36,639 nt of DNA from Saccharicrinis sp. (GCA_024635555.1 JAGXIO010000248.1:1-36639); one strand, 5' to 3'; numbered from the stretch's first letter, positions 1 through 8,340 are shown. A program made the numbers and translations. The notes: generated from the letters alone by a model not told the origin.

Positions 1-1
1 A

Positions 2-31
2 GATGAAGAAGCTTTAAAAATGGTAGGGTGA
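2..31 (+). other. possible C-terminal tail of an upstream plus-strand gene
   Basis: The frame starting at base 2 reads DEEALKMVG and then a TGA stop at 29-31, so a gene from outside the window may end here. Nine codons are too few to identify it. A hairpin with arms GTAGGGTG (23-30) and CACCCTAC (42-49) overlaps the stop, but no T-run follows it. The frame may be open by chance. Confidence 0.2.
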
Positions 32-103
32 CACAGAAGGCCACCCTACGCAGGATAGTATTGGAAATACTTCCTTAAAAATATTAACAAAATTAATAAA
101 AAT

Positions 104-136
104 AAGATTCTAATTTGGATTTGGACATAGAATCTT
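104..136 (-). terminator. candidate terminator after xseA
   Basis: Inverted repeat AAGATTCTA (104-112) / TAGAATCTT (128-136), a 9-bp stem with a 15-nt loop. Read on the minus strand it lies 70 nt past the xseA stop and is followed by a T-rich run (ATTTTTATTAATTTTG). The stem is AT-rich and so weak; this is a plausible but unproven intrinsic terminator. Confidence 0.4.
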
Positions 137-205
137 GATACAGTAGGTCAGTTATTTTGTGGTACGATAAACTTTGATTTGTTTCCTGATTTTTAATCTA
201 TGGCT

Positions 206-1576
206 CTAATTTTCTACCCTACTATCCACTTTCCCATCACTCAGCCTGGTAGTAATTACATCACCTTGCGTTAATTGCTGTGCATCTTTTATCACTTTGC
301 CATTTAGGGTAGTGATGGAATATCCTTTTTTAAGGATGTTGGCAGGGTTTACAAGGTCATTGGTTTTTTTGGCAAGCTGAAGGCGAGATTGCTGTTGATT
401 AAAAAAGTGCCTTAGTCGAACCGAAAGGCGTGTGGATACCTGGTGTAATTGATTCTGCTGCTGCCGAATGGCATGGTGCGATATAGAATGAAGACTTTGG
501 GAGGTCAGGCTGAGTTTGTTTTTTCGTCCTTCCACAAAACGCTCCGAAGAATTTCCCAGCTGCCGAATCAAGCGATCCAAATGGTTCTTTTGAATCAATA
601 GGCCATTCTTTACGAGCGGCTTAAGTCGGTTTGAAGTTCGCTCAAAAACTGCTTTTTTGTCGGCCAATATTTCGCGTGTGATATCCACAAGCGCTTCTTT
701 GTTATACTTTAGTCTGTTATCGAAATCGGCCACCAAAGCAATTAGATGCTCAGCAACTGCTGTGGGTGTTTTTAGTCGGGTATGTGCCACCATATCCACC
801 ACTGTTTCGTCGCGCTCGTGGCCTATGCCGGAGAATACGGGCAAAGGAAACTGCGCTATATTGTAGGCTATCCAATAATTATCGAAACACATTAAATCAG
901 AGGTGGAACCTCCTCCACGAATAATAACCACCACATCAAACAGGCTTTCGTGTTGATATATCCTGTCCAGAGCAGCTGTAACAGATTGTTCGGTATGTTC
1001 GCCCTGCATTGTGGCGGCAAAAAGCTTAGTATAAAATTTATACCCTTGAGCATTGTTATTGAGTTGATTGGAAAAATCTTCGTAACCCGCGGCAGTTGGG
1101 GAGGATATAACGGCAATCTTTTGTGGCACGGGCGGAACTTGCAGCTCCTTGTTCATATCCATAACGCCCTCTTCACTTAGCTTGTTGAGGATCGCCTGCT
1201 TTTTTTGAGCCATGTCACCCAAGGTGTAAGTGGGGTCAATATCGCGTACATTCAAACTAAAGCCATATACATCCTGAAAATCGATACTCACCCGAACCAT
1301 CACCTTCAATCCCGAAACTAGCTGCTGACCTGTGGTAGAAGTAAAATAAGGTTTAATCATCCGATAGGTATAAGCCCAAATATTGGCTCGCGATTTGGCA
1401 ATGATTTGTTCTGTTTTAGTATCCTTTTCTATAAGCTCAAGATAACAATGCCCATTGCGCACTTCCCGTACCTCACTTATTTCGGCTACTACCCAATACG
1501 TATCCGCAAAAGCGGCGTGAATGGTATCTTTTATTTTATTGTTGAGTTCAAAAAGCGATAACGCAGATTCGGACAT
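206..1576 (-). CDS. xseA: exodeoxyribonuclease VII large subunit
   Basis: XseA is the catalytic subunit of exonuclease VII, which degrades single-stranded DNA from both ends into short oligonucleotides during repair. The 456-residue protein has the family order: an N-terminal OB-fold (about 10-115), the catalytic region (about 125-345) and a long helical C-terminal part. Family motifs visible are ISSPTAAGYEDF (157-168), RGGGSTSDL (220-228), SGIGHERDETVVD (249-261) and KTPTAVAE (269-276). The ATG lies 3 nt past the stop of the subtilase gene, so the two are probably co-transcribed although functionally unrelated. The small subunit gene xseB, often just downstream, is not seen in the remaining 205 bases. 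Full length with no sign of damage. Confidence 0.96.
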   Translation of the reverse strand: MSESALSLFELNNKIKDTIHAAFADTYWVVAEISEVREVRNGHCYLELIEKDTKTEQIIAKSRANIWAYTYRMIKPYFTSTTGQQLVSGLKVMVRVSIDFQDVYGFSLNVRDIDPTYTLGDMAQKKQAILNKLSEEGVMDMNKELQVPPVPQKIAVISSPTAAGYEDFSNQLNNNAQGYKFYTKLFAATMQGEHTEQSVTAALDRIYQHESLFDVVVIIRGGGSTSDLMCFDNYWIAYNIAQFPLPVFSGIGHERDETVVDMVAHTRLKTPTAVAEHLIALVADFDNRLKYNKEALVDITREILADKKAVFERTSNRLKPLVKNGLLIQKNHLDRLIRQLGNSSERFVEGRKNKLSLTSQSLHSISHHAIRQQQNQLHQVSTRLSVRLRHFFNQQQSRLQLAKKTNDLVNPANILKKGYSITTLNGKVIKDAQQLTQGDVITTRLSDGKVDSRVEN

Positions 1577-1579
1577 GTT

Positions 1580-3202
1580 TTACTTTTTAATGATTTTAAA
1601 AGTTTGGGTATTACCCGACTGCTCCACTTTAAGTAAAAATATCCCTTTGGGCAAAATATCCAAGCCTTTAATCTGCAAAGGCAGACTTTGATTCCCTTGT
1701 TCCTGATAGACTTTATTGCCTGTCAAATCGTAAATGCTTATGCTACTTATCGAAACATTCTGAGAACTTGTAATAGCCAAATAATTATCGAAGGGATTGG
1801 GATAGATTTTTAATTTATCATACTTATCACTCACTATGTTATTTACTCGACCTAGTGCTTTTTTAAAATCGGGGATGCCATAGCCAAAGGAATAATTGGG
1901 CTGCGAATAGATATGTCCACTTTGGCGCACCAGCTGCAGCAATTCAGTATTTTTTAGTTGGGGATTGGCCTGCCAAAGGCAAGCTACAAAACCCGCAATC
2001 ACAGGTGACGAAAAGCTAGTGCCATCGCCAAATACAATCGATCCCAAGGTGTTTTGCAAAGCAGTGCTTTTACCCATTGCTGCTATATCAGGTTTTATCC
2101 GTTGATCGTAAGTTGGGCCGTAGCTGCTAAAGGACGCTCTTGTACTGTCGGAAGCCATGGCGGCTATCGTTAGTACATCATAGCCATCGGCGGGAGCGGT
2201 AATTTTATTCCACGTTTTTGCACCCTCATTGCCGGCACTGCAAACCACTAACATACCTTTGCTAAAAGCAATTTGGGCACCGCGAGTAACAACCGTAGTT
2301 TTGCCGTCCATATCCTGATAAGTGTAGTTCTTAAAATCACCATCAAAGGTAGAGTAGCCCAAGGATGAATTTATAATGTCGGCACCTATGCTATCGGCAT
2401 ATTCGGCTCCAATTACCCAGTTGTACTCTTCTATGGGGTATTCGCTGGCGTTGTCCTCGGTGCGTATCAGATGATAGGCAGCCATTGGTGCGCTCCCCTT
2501 AAATTCGCCGTTTAAAAACCCTCCCATGATGGACAAAACGTTGGCTCCGTGCTCATCTGTTTCATAAACATCATTCCCGGGATTCACAATGTCCCGTTGG
2601 CTTAGGATACGTCCTGCGTTCCTAAGGTGAGCAAACGACGAGAGGCTGTTGACGTTTTTAAACCCGTTATCCAAAACGGCAACCACCATATTTTGGCCTT
2701 CATAATTGTTTTGGTGGAGATATTGTCCATTAACCGTTTGGGTCTGATTCCAGGCAGCACCGTAAATAGCCGAGTTCTTAAGCTGACTAGGGCTGCCTTG
2801 GGGCTTGTTAAATTTTGAGGCAGTACTACCCAAACTTTGTTTCCAGATAAGTGTGACATCGGATATAAACGATATCCGGCTTATGGTATCCATGAGCTGT
2901 TGGTTGCTGCTTTCAACAATAAGTCCGTTTAACCATTTCGATGCCCAATAAATCTTAAGTCCCATGCTTTTAACACTGTCCACGTAGGTTTGTGAAACGG
3001 GTAAATCCTGCGATGTGATGGCAATATTCTGCCTGGCTCTGCGGTCAATGGAGCGTTGACTTAAAAAATCGGATGGAGAATGGATGGAATAGGCATTGTT
3101 ATTTTTATCTGCAAAGGATACAAAATATTTTTGTGCATTCAGATTAATGCCGGATACCAGCATAAAAACGAGGGCTATATGTAGGTGTATCCTTTTGTTC
3201 AT
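1580..3202 (-). CDS. S8 family subtilisin-like protease with T9SS sorting domain
   Basis: A secreted serine protease of 540 residues. Residues 1-23 are a signal peptide ending near LNAQ. The catalytic triad is recognisable: Asp178 in VAVLDNG, His218 in DEHGANVLS and Ser396 in GDGTSFSSPVIAG, with oxyanion Asn325 in SAGNEG. The last 75 or so residues (from about 465) form a type A T9SS C-terminal domain starting IYPNPFDNYLAI and ending in a basic KIIKK tail. That domain directs export through the type IX system and release or anchoring at the cell surface. Residues 25-115 look like an N-terminal inhibitor-type propeptide region. Substrate unknown; a nutritional or processing role is inferred. 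porQ, part of the same export route, lies about 4 kb away. The upstream gap is 199 nt, so the gene probably heads its unit with xseA. Confidence 0.93.
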   Translation of the reverse strand: MNKRIHLHIALVFMLVSGINLNAQKYFVSFADKNNNAYSIHSPSDFLSQRSIDRRARQNIAITSQDLPVSQTYVDSVKSMGLKIYWASKWLNGLIVESSNQQLMDTISRISFISDVTLIWKQSLGSTASKFNKPQGSPSQLKNSAIYGAAWNQTQTVNGQYLHQNNYEGQNMVVAVLDNGFKNVNSLSSFAHLRNAGRILSQRDIVNPGNDVYETDEHGANVLSIMGGFLNGEFKGSAPMAAYHLIRTEDNASEYPIEEYNWVIGAEYADSIGADIINSSLGYSTFDGDFKNYTYQDMDGKTTVVTRGAQIAFSKGMLVVCSAGNEGAKTWNKITAPADGYDVLTIAAMASDSTRASFSSYGPTYDQRIKPDIAAMGKSTALQNTLGSIVFGDGTSFSSPVIAGFVACLWQANPQLKNTELLQLVRQSGHIYSQPNYSFGYGIPDFKKALGRVNNIVSDKYDKLKIYPNPFDNYLAITSSQNVSISSISIYDLTGNKVYQEQGNQSLPLQIKGLDILPKGIFLLKVEQSGNTQTFKIIKK

Positions 3203-3360
3203 CTCATTTTTTTAAGAATTATGACCTTATAAAATATAGGAAAGGCTCAAAACCACCCCGTCTGATATTGAGGTACGAAATAAGTTTATGTAGTACTTCC
3301 CACGAGGTCGGGATGAGGACATTATGATTACTGAACACTGATTACCGCCATCCGTCAAAG

Positions 3361-3390
3361 GCTATCAGCTAACAGCTAACAGCTAACAGC
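3361..3390. repeat. 7-bp tandem array after the YwqK-family gene
   Basis: Three near-perfect copies of the heptamer CAGCTAA (GCTGTTA when read in the direction of the minus-strand gene) plus flanking partial copies. The array begins about 11 nt past the stop codon of the gene at 3402-4262. It resembles the arrays at 32316-32385 and 34531-34586, whose units are also CAG + YWAR-like. Confidence 0.7.
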
Positions 3391-3401
3391 CTCTAGCCAT
3401 T

Positions 3402-4262
3402 CTACTTTCCTCTCAAATACATATCTGGATCGTGCTTAAATTGTTCAGGATCTTTTAAGGTACCTTTATTTCTCTCAAACTCCTCAAATATTTTACGTTG
3501 CTTCTCGTCAAACATACCCGTATTTAATGTCTTTCCGTCTTTGTAATCTATTTTGTAGTCTACTTTGCCTGCCGGGGTGTAAACAAGCCAGGTTCCATTT
3601 TCTAAGCCATTCGTAAAAAGACCTTTAACCTCCATCTTTCCATTAGGAGAATAAATAATATATTCTCCTTCCATCTTATCATCTTTGTGTGCAGATTTCA
3701 TTTTTAATTGACCATTTTCATGATATTTATTCCAAATACCATCTTTAGCATCGTCCTTCCATTCTATCTCCTGAGCCATACTGCCATCTTTGTAATAATA
3801 TGCAGAAATACCATGCTTTAAACCATTTTTGTAATTTTCGGTGGAGTACAGAACGCCTTGTGGCGAAAAATAACTCCATAGGCTATCCTTAGCCGTTTCT
3901 ATATAAAAGCCTTTAGCTGTAAGCTTTCCGTCCTCGCCAAAGGTTTCTGCTTTACCATATTGATTTTCATCGTACTCGATAACTACCTGTTTGTTGCCGT
4001 TAAAATAATAACGCGTCATGGTTCCCACCGGTTTATCATCAATAAAAGTAACGGTGTAAGCAGGTTTACCATTGCTAAAACGCTTTTCCCAATAGCCCTG
4101 TTTTAATCCTTTTTCATCCTTACGATTATAATTTGCGGAAACACCTTTTGTACTGGATTCTTTTTTATCAGGAATGCTGTTGCCGAATACATCCTTTGTT
4201 TGGGCATTGAAGGGTTGAAGAAAAAAAGTGAATAGGAAAATAGTGGATAGTAAAATTCGCAT
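3402..4262 (-). CDS. secreted YwqK-family MORN-like repeat protein
   Basis: A 286-residue exported protein with a signal peptide (MRILLSTIFLFTFFLQPFNA, residues 1-20). Residues about 50-255 are repeats of 20-24 residues built on patterns such as YYKDGSMAQ, YHENGQLKMK and YSPNGKMEVKG alternating with G-W-Y elements, typical of the YwqK/MORN_2 family. Databases call this family 'toxin-antitoxin system YwqK antitoxin' from a Bacillus locus, but nothing here suggests a toxin partner. Such repeats form extended beta sheets, and a surface or periplasmic structural role is more likely. The gene stands alone between the thiamin receptor terminator (4428-4465) and the heptad array at 3361. A -7 element at 4325-4332 may be its promoter. 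Function unknown. Confidence 0.82.
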   Translation of the reverse strand: MRILLSTIFLFTFFLQPFNAQTKDVFGNSIPDKKESSTKGVSANYNRKDEKGLKQGYWEKRFSNGKPAYTVTFIDDKPVGTMTRYYFNGNKQVVIEYDENQYGKAETFGEDGKLTAKGFYIETAKDSLWSYFSPQGVLYSTENYKNGLKHGISAYYYKDGSMAQEIEWKDDAKDGIWNKYHENGQLKMKSAHKDDKMEGEYIIYSPNGKMEVKGLFTNGLENGTWLVYTPAGKVDYKIDYKDGKTLNTGMFDEKQRKIFEEFERNKGTLKDPEQFKHDPDMYLRGK

Positions 4263-4324
4263 GGCTTTTATTAATGTTTGCTATTATTGTTTCTATAAGA
4301 TATTAGTGCTCATAAATTAAATGA

Positions 4325-4332
4325 CAAATTTA
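4325..4332 (-). promoter_or_regulatory. candidate -7 promoter element of the YwqK-family gene
   Basis: On the minus strand this is TAAATTTG, an exact match to the Bacteroidota -7 consensus TAnnTTTG, 62 bp before the start codon at 4262. No good TTTG -33 element is seen 19-20 bp further up, so support is partial. Confidence 0.4.
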
Positions 4333-4427
4333 TAAGTAATAGTTTAAAAAACAGTAGGATTACCTTCGATTTAAGCTAAACTATTGATTATTTAGCAAAG
4401 ATAGGAATAAAGTCTGGCTTAGCTCAA

Positions 4428-4465
4428 TATAAAAAATCCCCTCCATCAAACGACGGAGAGGATTT
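4428..4465 (-). terminator. intrinsic terminator of the thiamin receptor gene
   Basis: A 14-bp stem with a few G-U pairs: on the minus strand AAATCCTCTCCGTC pairs with GATGGAGGGGATTT around a 4-nt loop, followed by TTTTTTAT. It lies about 50 nt past the stop codon at 4513 and ends the riboswitch-controlled unit as a single gene. Confidence 0.85.
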
Positions 4466-4512
4466 AGAGGCTTTTTACTATTCGGGTGGATTTATTTTTA
4501 TAAAATCAATCG

Positions 4513-6930
4513 CTAAAACAAAAATCTAGCTCTTAAAAAGGCATGGGTGCCGGCTTGTGGGTAATAGGCAGCCTCAAACTTTTCAACATTATTCTCAAAC
4601 CAAATATAACCATAAGCATTACTCACATATTTGGTGTTAAAAAGATTATTGACACTAAGTTGTAGCTCAATTTTCTTCATCCAGGTAGGGTTAAACTCTT
4701 GCGTTACAATCGCATTAAAAACGGTATAATCGCTAAGTTTTCTTTGCGCATTTTCTGTATTGTCGAAATACTGCTCGCCCACATGTTTGGTTATCAGCTT
4801 TAGATTAGTCTTTCTAAGCGCATCAAAGCTAAAAGTACTATTGGCAATTATGTTAGGCGAATAGGCAATTTGATTATCGCCATGATAAATATGCACATTA
4901 TTGTTATTGCTAGGGTCTTCATCGGGATCGTAGGTCTGCACAAAATCCTTTATGATGTTTTTGCTAAAGGTGGCATTCCCATCCCATCTGAGCTTGGGCA
5001 ACAGCTGAACGCCCAAATCCAACTCTATCCCTGTGCGGTAACTTTTTTCTACATTGGTCATGATGGTATAGCCCACACTGCTTTTTTCGCCCGTGGGTAT
5101 CAACTGATCTTTGTAAAACATGTAGTAAAAGTTGATGTTGGCAGCAATCTTGGACGATTGAAAATGATAACCCACTTCAACATCGTTAAGTCTTTCCGGT
5201 TTAGGGTTAGCTTCGGTGTCACCTTTTGCTTCCTTAAAATCGGCACGGGCTGCCTCTCTGTTTGCTACCGCATACGAGGCATACATTTGGTGTTTTGGGT
5301 TTAATGTATAAAAAACACCAGCCTTAGGATTGAAAAAATCGTATTGATGATGCTGATCTAAACTTACCAAATCATCATCGGGTCCCTCCATGGTATACTC
5401 GATTCCTCGGTATTGTAAATCTCCAAAAACATTAAGCTGGGGGCTGAACTGATAATTTACTTTGGCATACACGTTATAATCCTTTTTTACACCCTTGTTG
5501 CGATACCATTCATCCTCCTGTTCCGAAACACCGGCATAACGCGCCCAAACAACCATTCCGTAGTGGTCGCCATCGTGTTTGTTCCATCCTCCGCCAAAGT
5601 TCATTTGCAGGTTTTCGTAGTTATAGTTTAAAGATGCCGTAAAACCATAAAAATCGCTCTCCAACCATTTTTGACGGATCATATCAGTCAACTTAAGCGT
5701 GTCTAGTCGTGGCAGTATTACTTCTTCCCATCCGTATTGCTGGAACTCTTTATTTTCTTTGTATTCCTCATAAAAACCACCACCATCTGTATAATGTAAC
5801 GCAGTGTTCATTAGCCATTTGTTGCCAATTTTTTGACTGTAGAACAACTGATAATGGGTTTGGATGTAATTATCGGTTTGGTTTTTATAATAACGTGAGT
5901 TACCATTTTCATCTGTGTACTGACCTGCTGGATTATACGTTCTATTCGTTTTCAGCGAATCTTTGTGAATACCTTCCCAACTAATACCAGTGCGCTGTTT
6001 ACCGTGAATAATATTGGCTTTTAAAAAACTATTCTGCAAGTGCATCGTACCGCTTAAATACAGCGATTGATGGTCGGAAAAAGTGTAATCAACATACCCA
6101 TCCGACTGGAGATCGCTGTATCTGACGTCGAACGAAAATTTATCTTTTAAAAGACCTGTGCTGGTATTTATGGAATTTTTGAAAGTATTAAAAGAGCCCG
6201 CGGTAGAGCTTATCTCGGTAAAGGGCTCGGCGTGGTAGCCGGTAGTATTAAAGTTGATACTGGCACCAAAAGCGGCTCCTCCATTGGTAGAGGTACCCAC
6301 GCCGCGTTGCACCTGCACCTCATCCACCGACGAGGAGAAATCGGGCATGTTGACCCAATAAACGCCTTGGCTCTCGGAATCGTTCAGCGGGATGCCGTTA
6401 ACCGTAATGTTGATTCTGGTGGCATCGGTGCCTCTTATTCGCAAACTGGTGTTGCCAACACCTATGCCCGATTCTGTTGCGTAAACCACCGATGGCGTCA
6501 TGCTCAGCAGCAGTGGCATATCGTCGGCTGCGTTCAACGTCTTTAGCTCCTCTTTTGTAATATTGGTTTTGGCCACCGGAGTCTTGTCCCCGGCCTTAAT
6601 AGAGGTAACAACCACTTCGCCCGTGAGTACGGATTTCTCAATCAGAACAATCTGGAGTTTCACGTCCCGCTGAACCGTAATTTGGCTGCTTTTTTTGTTA
6701 AATCCTAAATACGACACTTTCAGTTCGTAATCATTGGGTTTGATGTTATGGATGATAAAATGACCATTAACATCGGTAACTGTGCCTGTGTTACCCGAAT
6801 CTAAAAGTATGGTGGCACCAATTAAAGGATTGTTTTGCGCATCGGTAACCTGACCGCTTACGCTGTATTGCGCCCATGCAAATTGAAGGGAAGCAATACT
6901 CATTAAAATTGAAAAGAAAATTTTTTTCAT
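4513..6930 (-). CDS. TonB-dependent receptor, probable thiamin transporter
   Basis: An outer-membrane active transporter of 805 residues. It has a signal peptide (MKKIFFSILMSIAS...QFAWA), a carboxypeptidase-like regulatory domain (about 22-105, starting YSVSGQVTDAQNNPLIGATI), a plug domain containing LRIRGTDATRINITVNGIPL, and a beta barrel ending in Phe (RARFLF). The reading frame is open up to 7071, but that stretch is the riboswitch. MKKIFF at 6930 is the only start giving a signal peptide. The upstream TPP riboswitch (6974-7058) points to thiamin or a thiamin phosphate as substrate, matching the TPP-regulated outer-membrane receptors predicted for Bacteroidota. No inner-membrane thiamin transporter (pnuT) or thi gene is adjacent; the unit ends at the terminator at 4428. 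Receptor identity is certain; the substrate is inferred from regulation. Confidence 0.93.
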   Translation of the reverse strand: MKKIFFSILMSIASLQFAWAQYSVSGQVTDAQNNPLIGATILLDSGNTGTVTDVNGHFIIHNIKPNDYELKVSYLGFNKKSSQITVQRDVKLQIVLIEKSVLTGEVVVTSIKAGDKTPVAKTNITKEELKTLNAADDMPLLLSMTPSVVYATESGIGVGNTSLRIRGTDATRINITVNGIPLNDSESQGVYWVNMPDFSSSVDEVQVQRGVGTSTNGGAAFGASINFNTTGYHAEPFTEISSTAGSFNTFKNSINTSTGLLKDKFSFDVRYSDLQSDGYVDYTFSDHQSLYLSGTMHLQNSFLKANIIHGKQRTGISWEGIHKDSLKTNRTYNPAGQYTDENGNSRYYKNQTDNYIQTHYQLFYSQKIGNKWLMNTALHYTDGGGFYEEYKENKEFQQYGWEEVILPRLDTLKLTDMIRQKWLESDFYGFTASLNYNYENLQMNFGGGWNKHDGDHYGMVVWARYAGVSEQEDEWYRNKGVKKDYNVYAKVNYQFSPQLNVFGDLQYRGIEYTMEGPDDDLVSLDQHHQYDFFNPKAGVFYTLNPKHQMYASYAVANREAARADFKEAKGDTEANPKPERLNDVEVGYHFQSSKIAANINFYYMFYKDQLIPTGEKSSVGYTIMTNVEKSYRTGIELDLGVQLLPKLRWDGNATFSKNIIKDFVQTYDPDEDPSNNNNVHIYHGDNQIAYSPNIIANSTFSFDALRKTNLKLITKHVGEQYFDNTENAQRKLSDYTVFNAIVTQEFNPTWMKKIELQLSVNNLFNTKYVSNAYGYIWFENNVEKFEAAYYPQAGTHAFLRARFLF

Positions 6931-6932
6931 TA

Positions 6933-6961
6933 TTACAGTTCTAAATAAATAAATACTGCAA
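6933..6961 (-). promoter_or_regulatory. hairpin just before the start codon, possible riboswitch expression platform
   Basis: In the mRNA, TTGCAGT (6961-6955) can pair with ACTGTAA (6939-6933) across a 15-nt A/T-rich loop. The 3' arm ends 2 nt before the AUG at 6930. Bacteroidota ribosomes favour unstructured A-rich leaders, so this helix would hinder initiation. Whether it forms only when TPP is bound cannot be told by eye. Confidence 0.4.
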
Positions 6962-6973
6962 TGAGGAAAATAG

Positions 6974-7058
6974 GAGATATCTCTTTCCCTTGGCAGCATT
7001 ACCTGCCCAGGTTCGAAGGGTATAATCTCAGCCCGCTTGTGCGGGCACCCCATTGTAG
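6974..7058 (-). ncRNA. TPP (THI-element) riboswitch
   Basis: The minus strand carries the conserved TPP-aptamer blocks in order: GGGGTGCCC (from 7051), GGCTGAGAT (centred at 7028), ACCC (7021-7018), GAACCTG (7014-7008), GGTAATGC (7003-6996) and AGGGAAAG (6990-6983). GCCCGC and GCGGGC (7031-7046) form the P3-like stem. The CUGAGA element recognises the pyrimidine ring and the GGTAATGC side the pyrophosphate in known structures. It sits 44 nt upstream of the receptor start codon with no terminator in between, which suggests control of translation rather than transcription. The transcript predicted from the promoter at 7069-7100 would begin only a few bases before the aptamer. Confidence 0.95.
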
Positions 7059-7068
7059 AAAACGTTGG

Positions 7069-7100
7069 CAAATTTAAGACCTTTAAGTCTTATTTGCAAG
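7069..7100 (-). promoter_or_regulatory. promoter of the TPP-riboswitch leader
   Basis: On the minus strand CTTG (7100-7097) and TAAATTTG (7076-7069) are 20 bp apart, matching the Bacteroidota sigma consensus TTTG-N19/20-TAnnTTTG with one mismatch. The predicted start lies near 7062, right before the aptamer. The spacer contains the palindrome TAAGAC-N6-GTCTTA (7075-7092), which might be an operator or chance. Confidence 0.6.
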
Positions 7101-7205
7101 CGTTATAAAAATATTGGCAAAAAAAATAGCTGATACAAAAATTGGCTTATCGGAAAATAAAGTTTGCTATCTAAAAATACTCCAATGCTATTTTAATTGA
7201 GCCAT

Positions 7206-8231
7206 CTACTTAAAACTGGAAAAATTAGTTGCAATAGAAAAGTGATTTGAAGAGCCACCAAGATGGTAACGGGCAGAGCCATAGGAAAATAGAAATTTAT
7301 AAACTTTAAATCCAAATCCCCATGAAAATCCGGCGGTCGACATACGTTCGGCGTATCCCAACTCCTTTCGCCTACGATGGTTATAGCCAAAATCGACATG
7401 GAAACTTTTGGTGGGCATAAACTCAACACCCACCACCATGTGCCGCATCAGCTTGTCGCCAAATCCACTTGCATCCTTTTCTGTGCCAAAGGTTGAGCCA
7501 CCGGCATTTTCGGCATCATAAAGCTTGTAGGTCAAATCCCAATTTAAAAGATTTTGGGCAGTCAGCGAAAAACGAAACGGAGCATGAGCCAGTTTTTTAC
7601 TTAAACCAATCTGTAAATCCGAGGGCATAGTTTCTTGAAAATCATTGTACGATGTTATTTGCGAACCTACATTTTTTAGCACAAGACCCATGGAAAACTC
7701 ACTCAAAGTATTGTGATAGTTTATCCCAAAATCAGCCGCCAAGCCAAAGGAAGTATACACATCGAACTTGGAATAAATAGGTTTAGCGGTAATTCCCATG
7801 GAAAACCTGGGCGACAATGGACGGGCATAGGTGAGGTTAAACGAATATTCGGCAGCAGTCGCAATACCGATATCCTCGCCAATATCGTTGGTACGATCAA
7901 AATTTCCATAATTTATATTGTGCACACCAAGGCTAAACGAACCAATATTTTCGAAGTGTTTTGCATATCCTACGTAACCATAATTAATATTGGCCATATA
8001 GGGCACGTAATTGAGTACCAGTGTATTGTCCATTTCCTTTTGCAAAAGCGCGGGATTATGGTAGGCCATATTCATATCATTATCGGCAATGGATACGTTA
8101 GTTCCTCCTAGGGCTGCAACCCTGGCCGAGTTGGTCAGGTTTAAAAATTCGTAGGTGCTTTCGCCGCCACGCTGCGCACTAACGGTTTGTACCATAACCA
8201 CCATCCATGCTATATATAAATACTTATGCAT
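7206..8231 (-). CDS. porQ: type IX secretion system protein PorQ
   Basis: A 341-residue outer-membrane beta-barrel protein of the PorV/PorQ family. A signal peptide (residues 1-19, ending TVSAQ) is followed by the family hallmark start GGESTYEFLNLTNSARVAALGG and then YHNPALL (about 57-63). The rest alternates beta strands rich in Tyr, Phe and Gly, as expected for a FadL-like barrel. PorQ belongs to the T9SS machinery that exports proteins with C-terminal sorting domains such as the subtilase at 1580-3202. The gene is monocistronic: a -7 element at 8266-8273 precedes it, and the thiamin-receptor promoter lies about 105 bp past its stop. Full length. Confidence 0.9.
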   Translation of the reverse strand: MHKYLYIAWMVVMVQTVSAQRGGESTYEFLNLTNSARVAALGGTNVSIADNDMNMAYHNPALLQKEMDNTLVLNYVPYMANINYGYVGYAKHFENIGSFSLGVHNINYGNFDRTNDIGEDIGIATAAEYSFNLTYARPLSPRFSMGITAKPIYSKFDVYTSFGLAADFGINYHNTLSEFSMGLVLKNVGSQITSYNDFQETMPSDLQIGLSKKLAHAPFRFSLTAQNLLNWDLTYKLYDAENAGGSTFGTEKDASGFGDKLMRHMVVGVEFMPTKSFHVDFGYNHRRRKELGYAERMSTAGFSWGFGFKVYKFLFSYGSARYHLGGSSNHFSIATNFSSFK

Positions 8232-8265
8232 ATAGTTTTCTTATTCTTTGACTTACTTTAAACGA

Positions 8266-8273
8266 CAAATATA
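8266..8273 (-). promoter_or_regulatory. candidate -7 promoter element of porQ
   Basis: The minus strand reads TATATTTG, an exact TAnnTTTG match, 34 bp before the porQ ATG. No clear -33 TTTG is found at the usual distance. The octamer array at 8341-8512 lies directly upstream. Confidence 0.45.
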
Positions 8274-8340
8274 AAATTTTAGTGCGCAAGTTCGTTGAAT
8301 TGGGGTAGATAATGTGGAGAAGGATAGATAAGGGATGATG

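Noticed and set aside
3402-4262. YwqK 'antitoxin' as part of a toxin-antitoxin system
   Set aside because: The protein is secreted and no toxin-like gene is adjacent; the name comes from family annotation only.
6931-7071. Longer N-terminus for the thiamin receptor
   Set aside because: The extra 47 codons translate the TPP riboswitch; the signal peptide begins at 6930.
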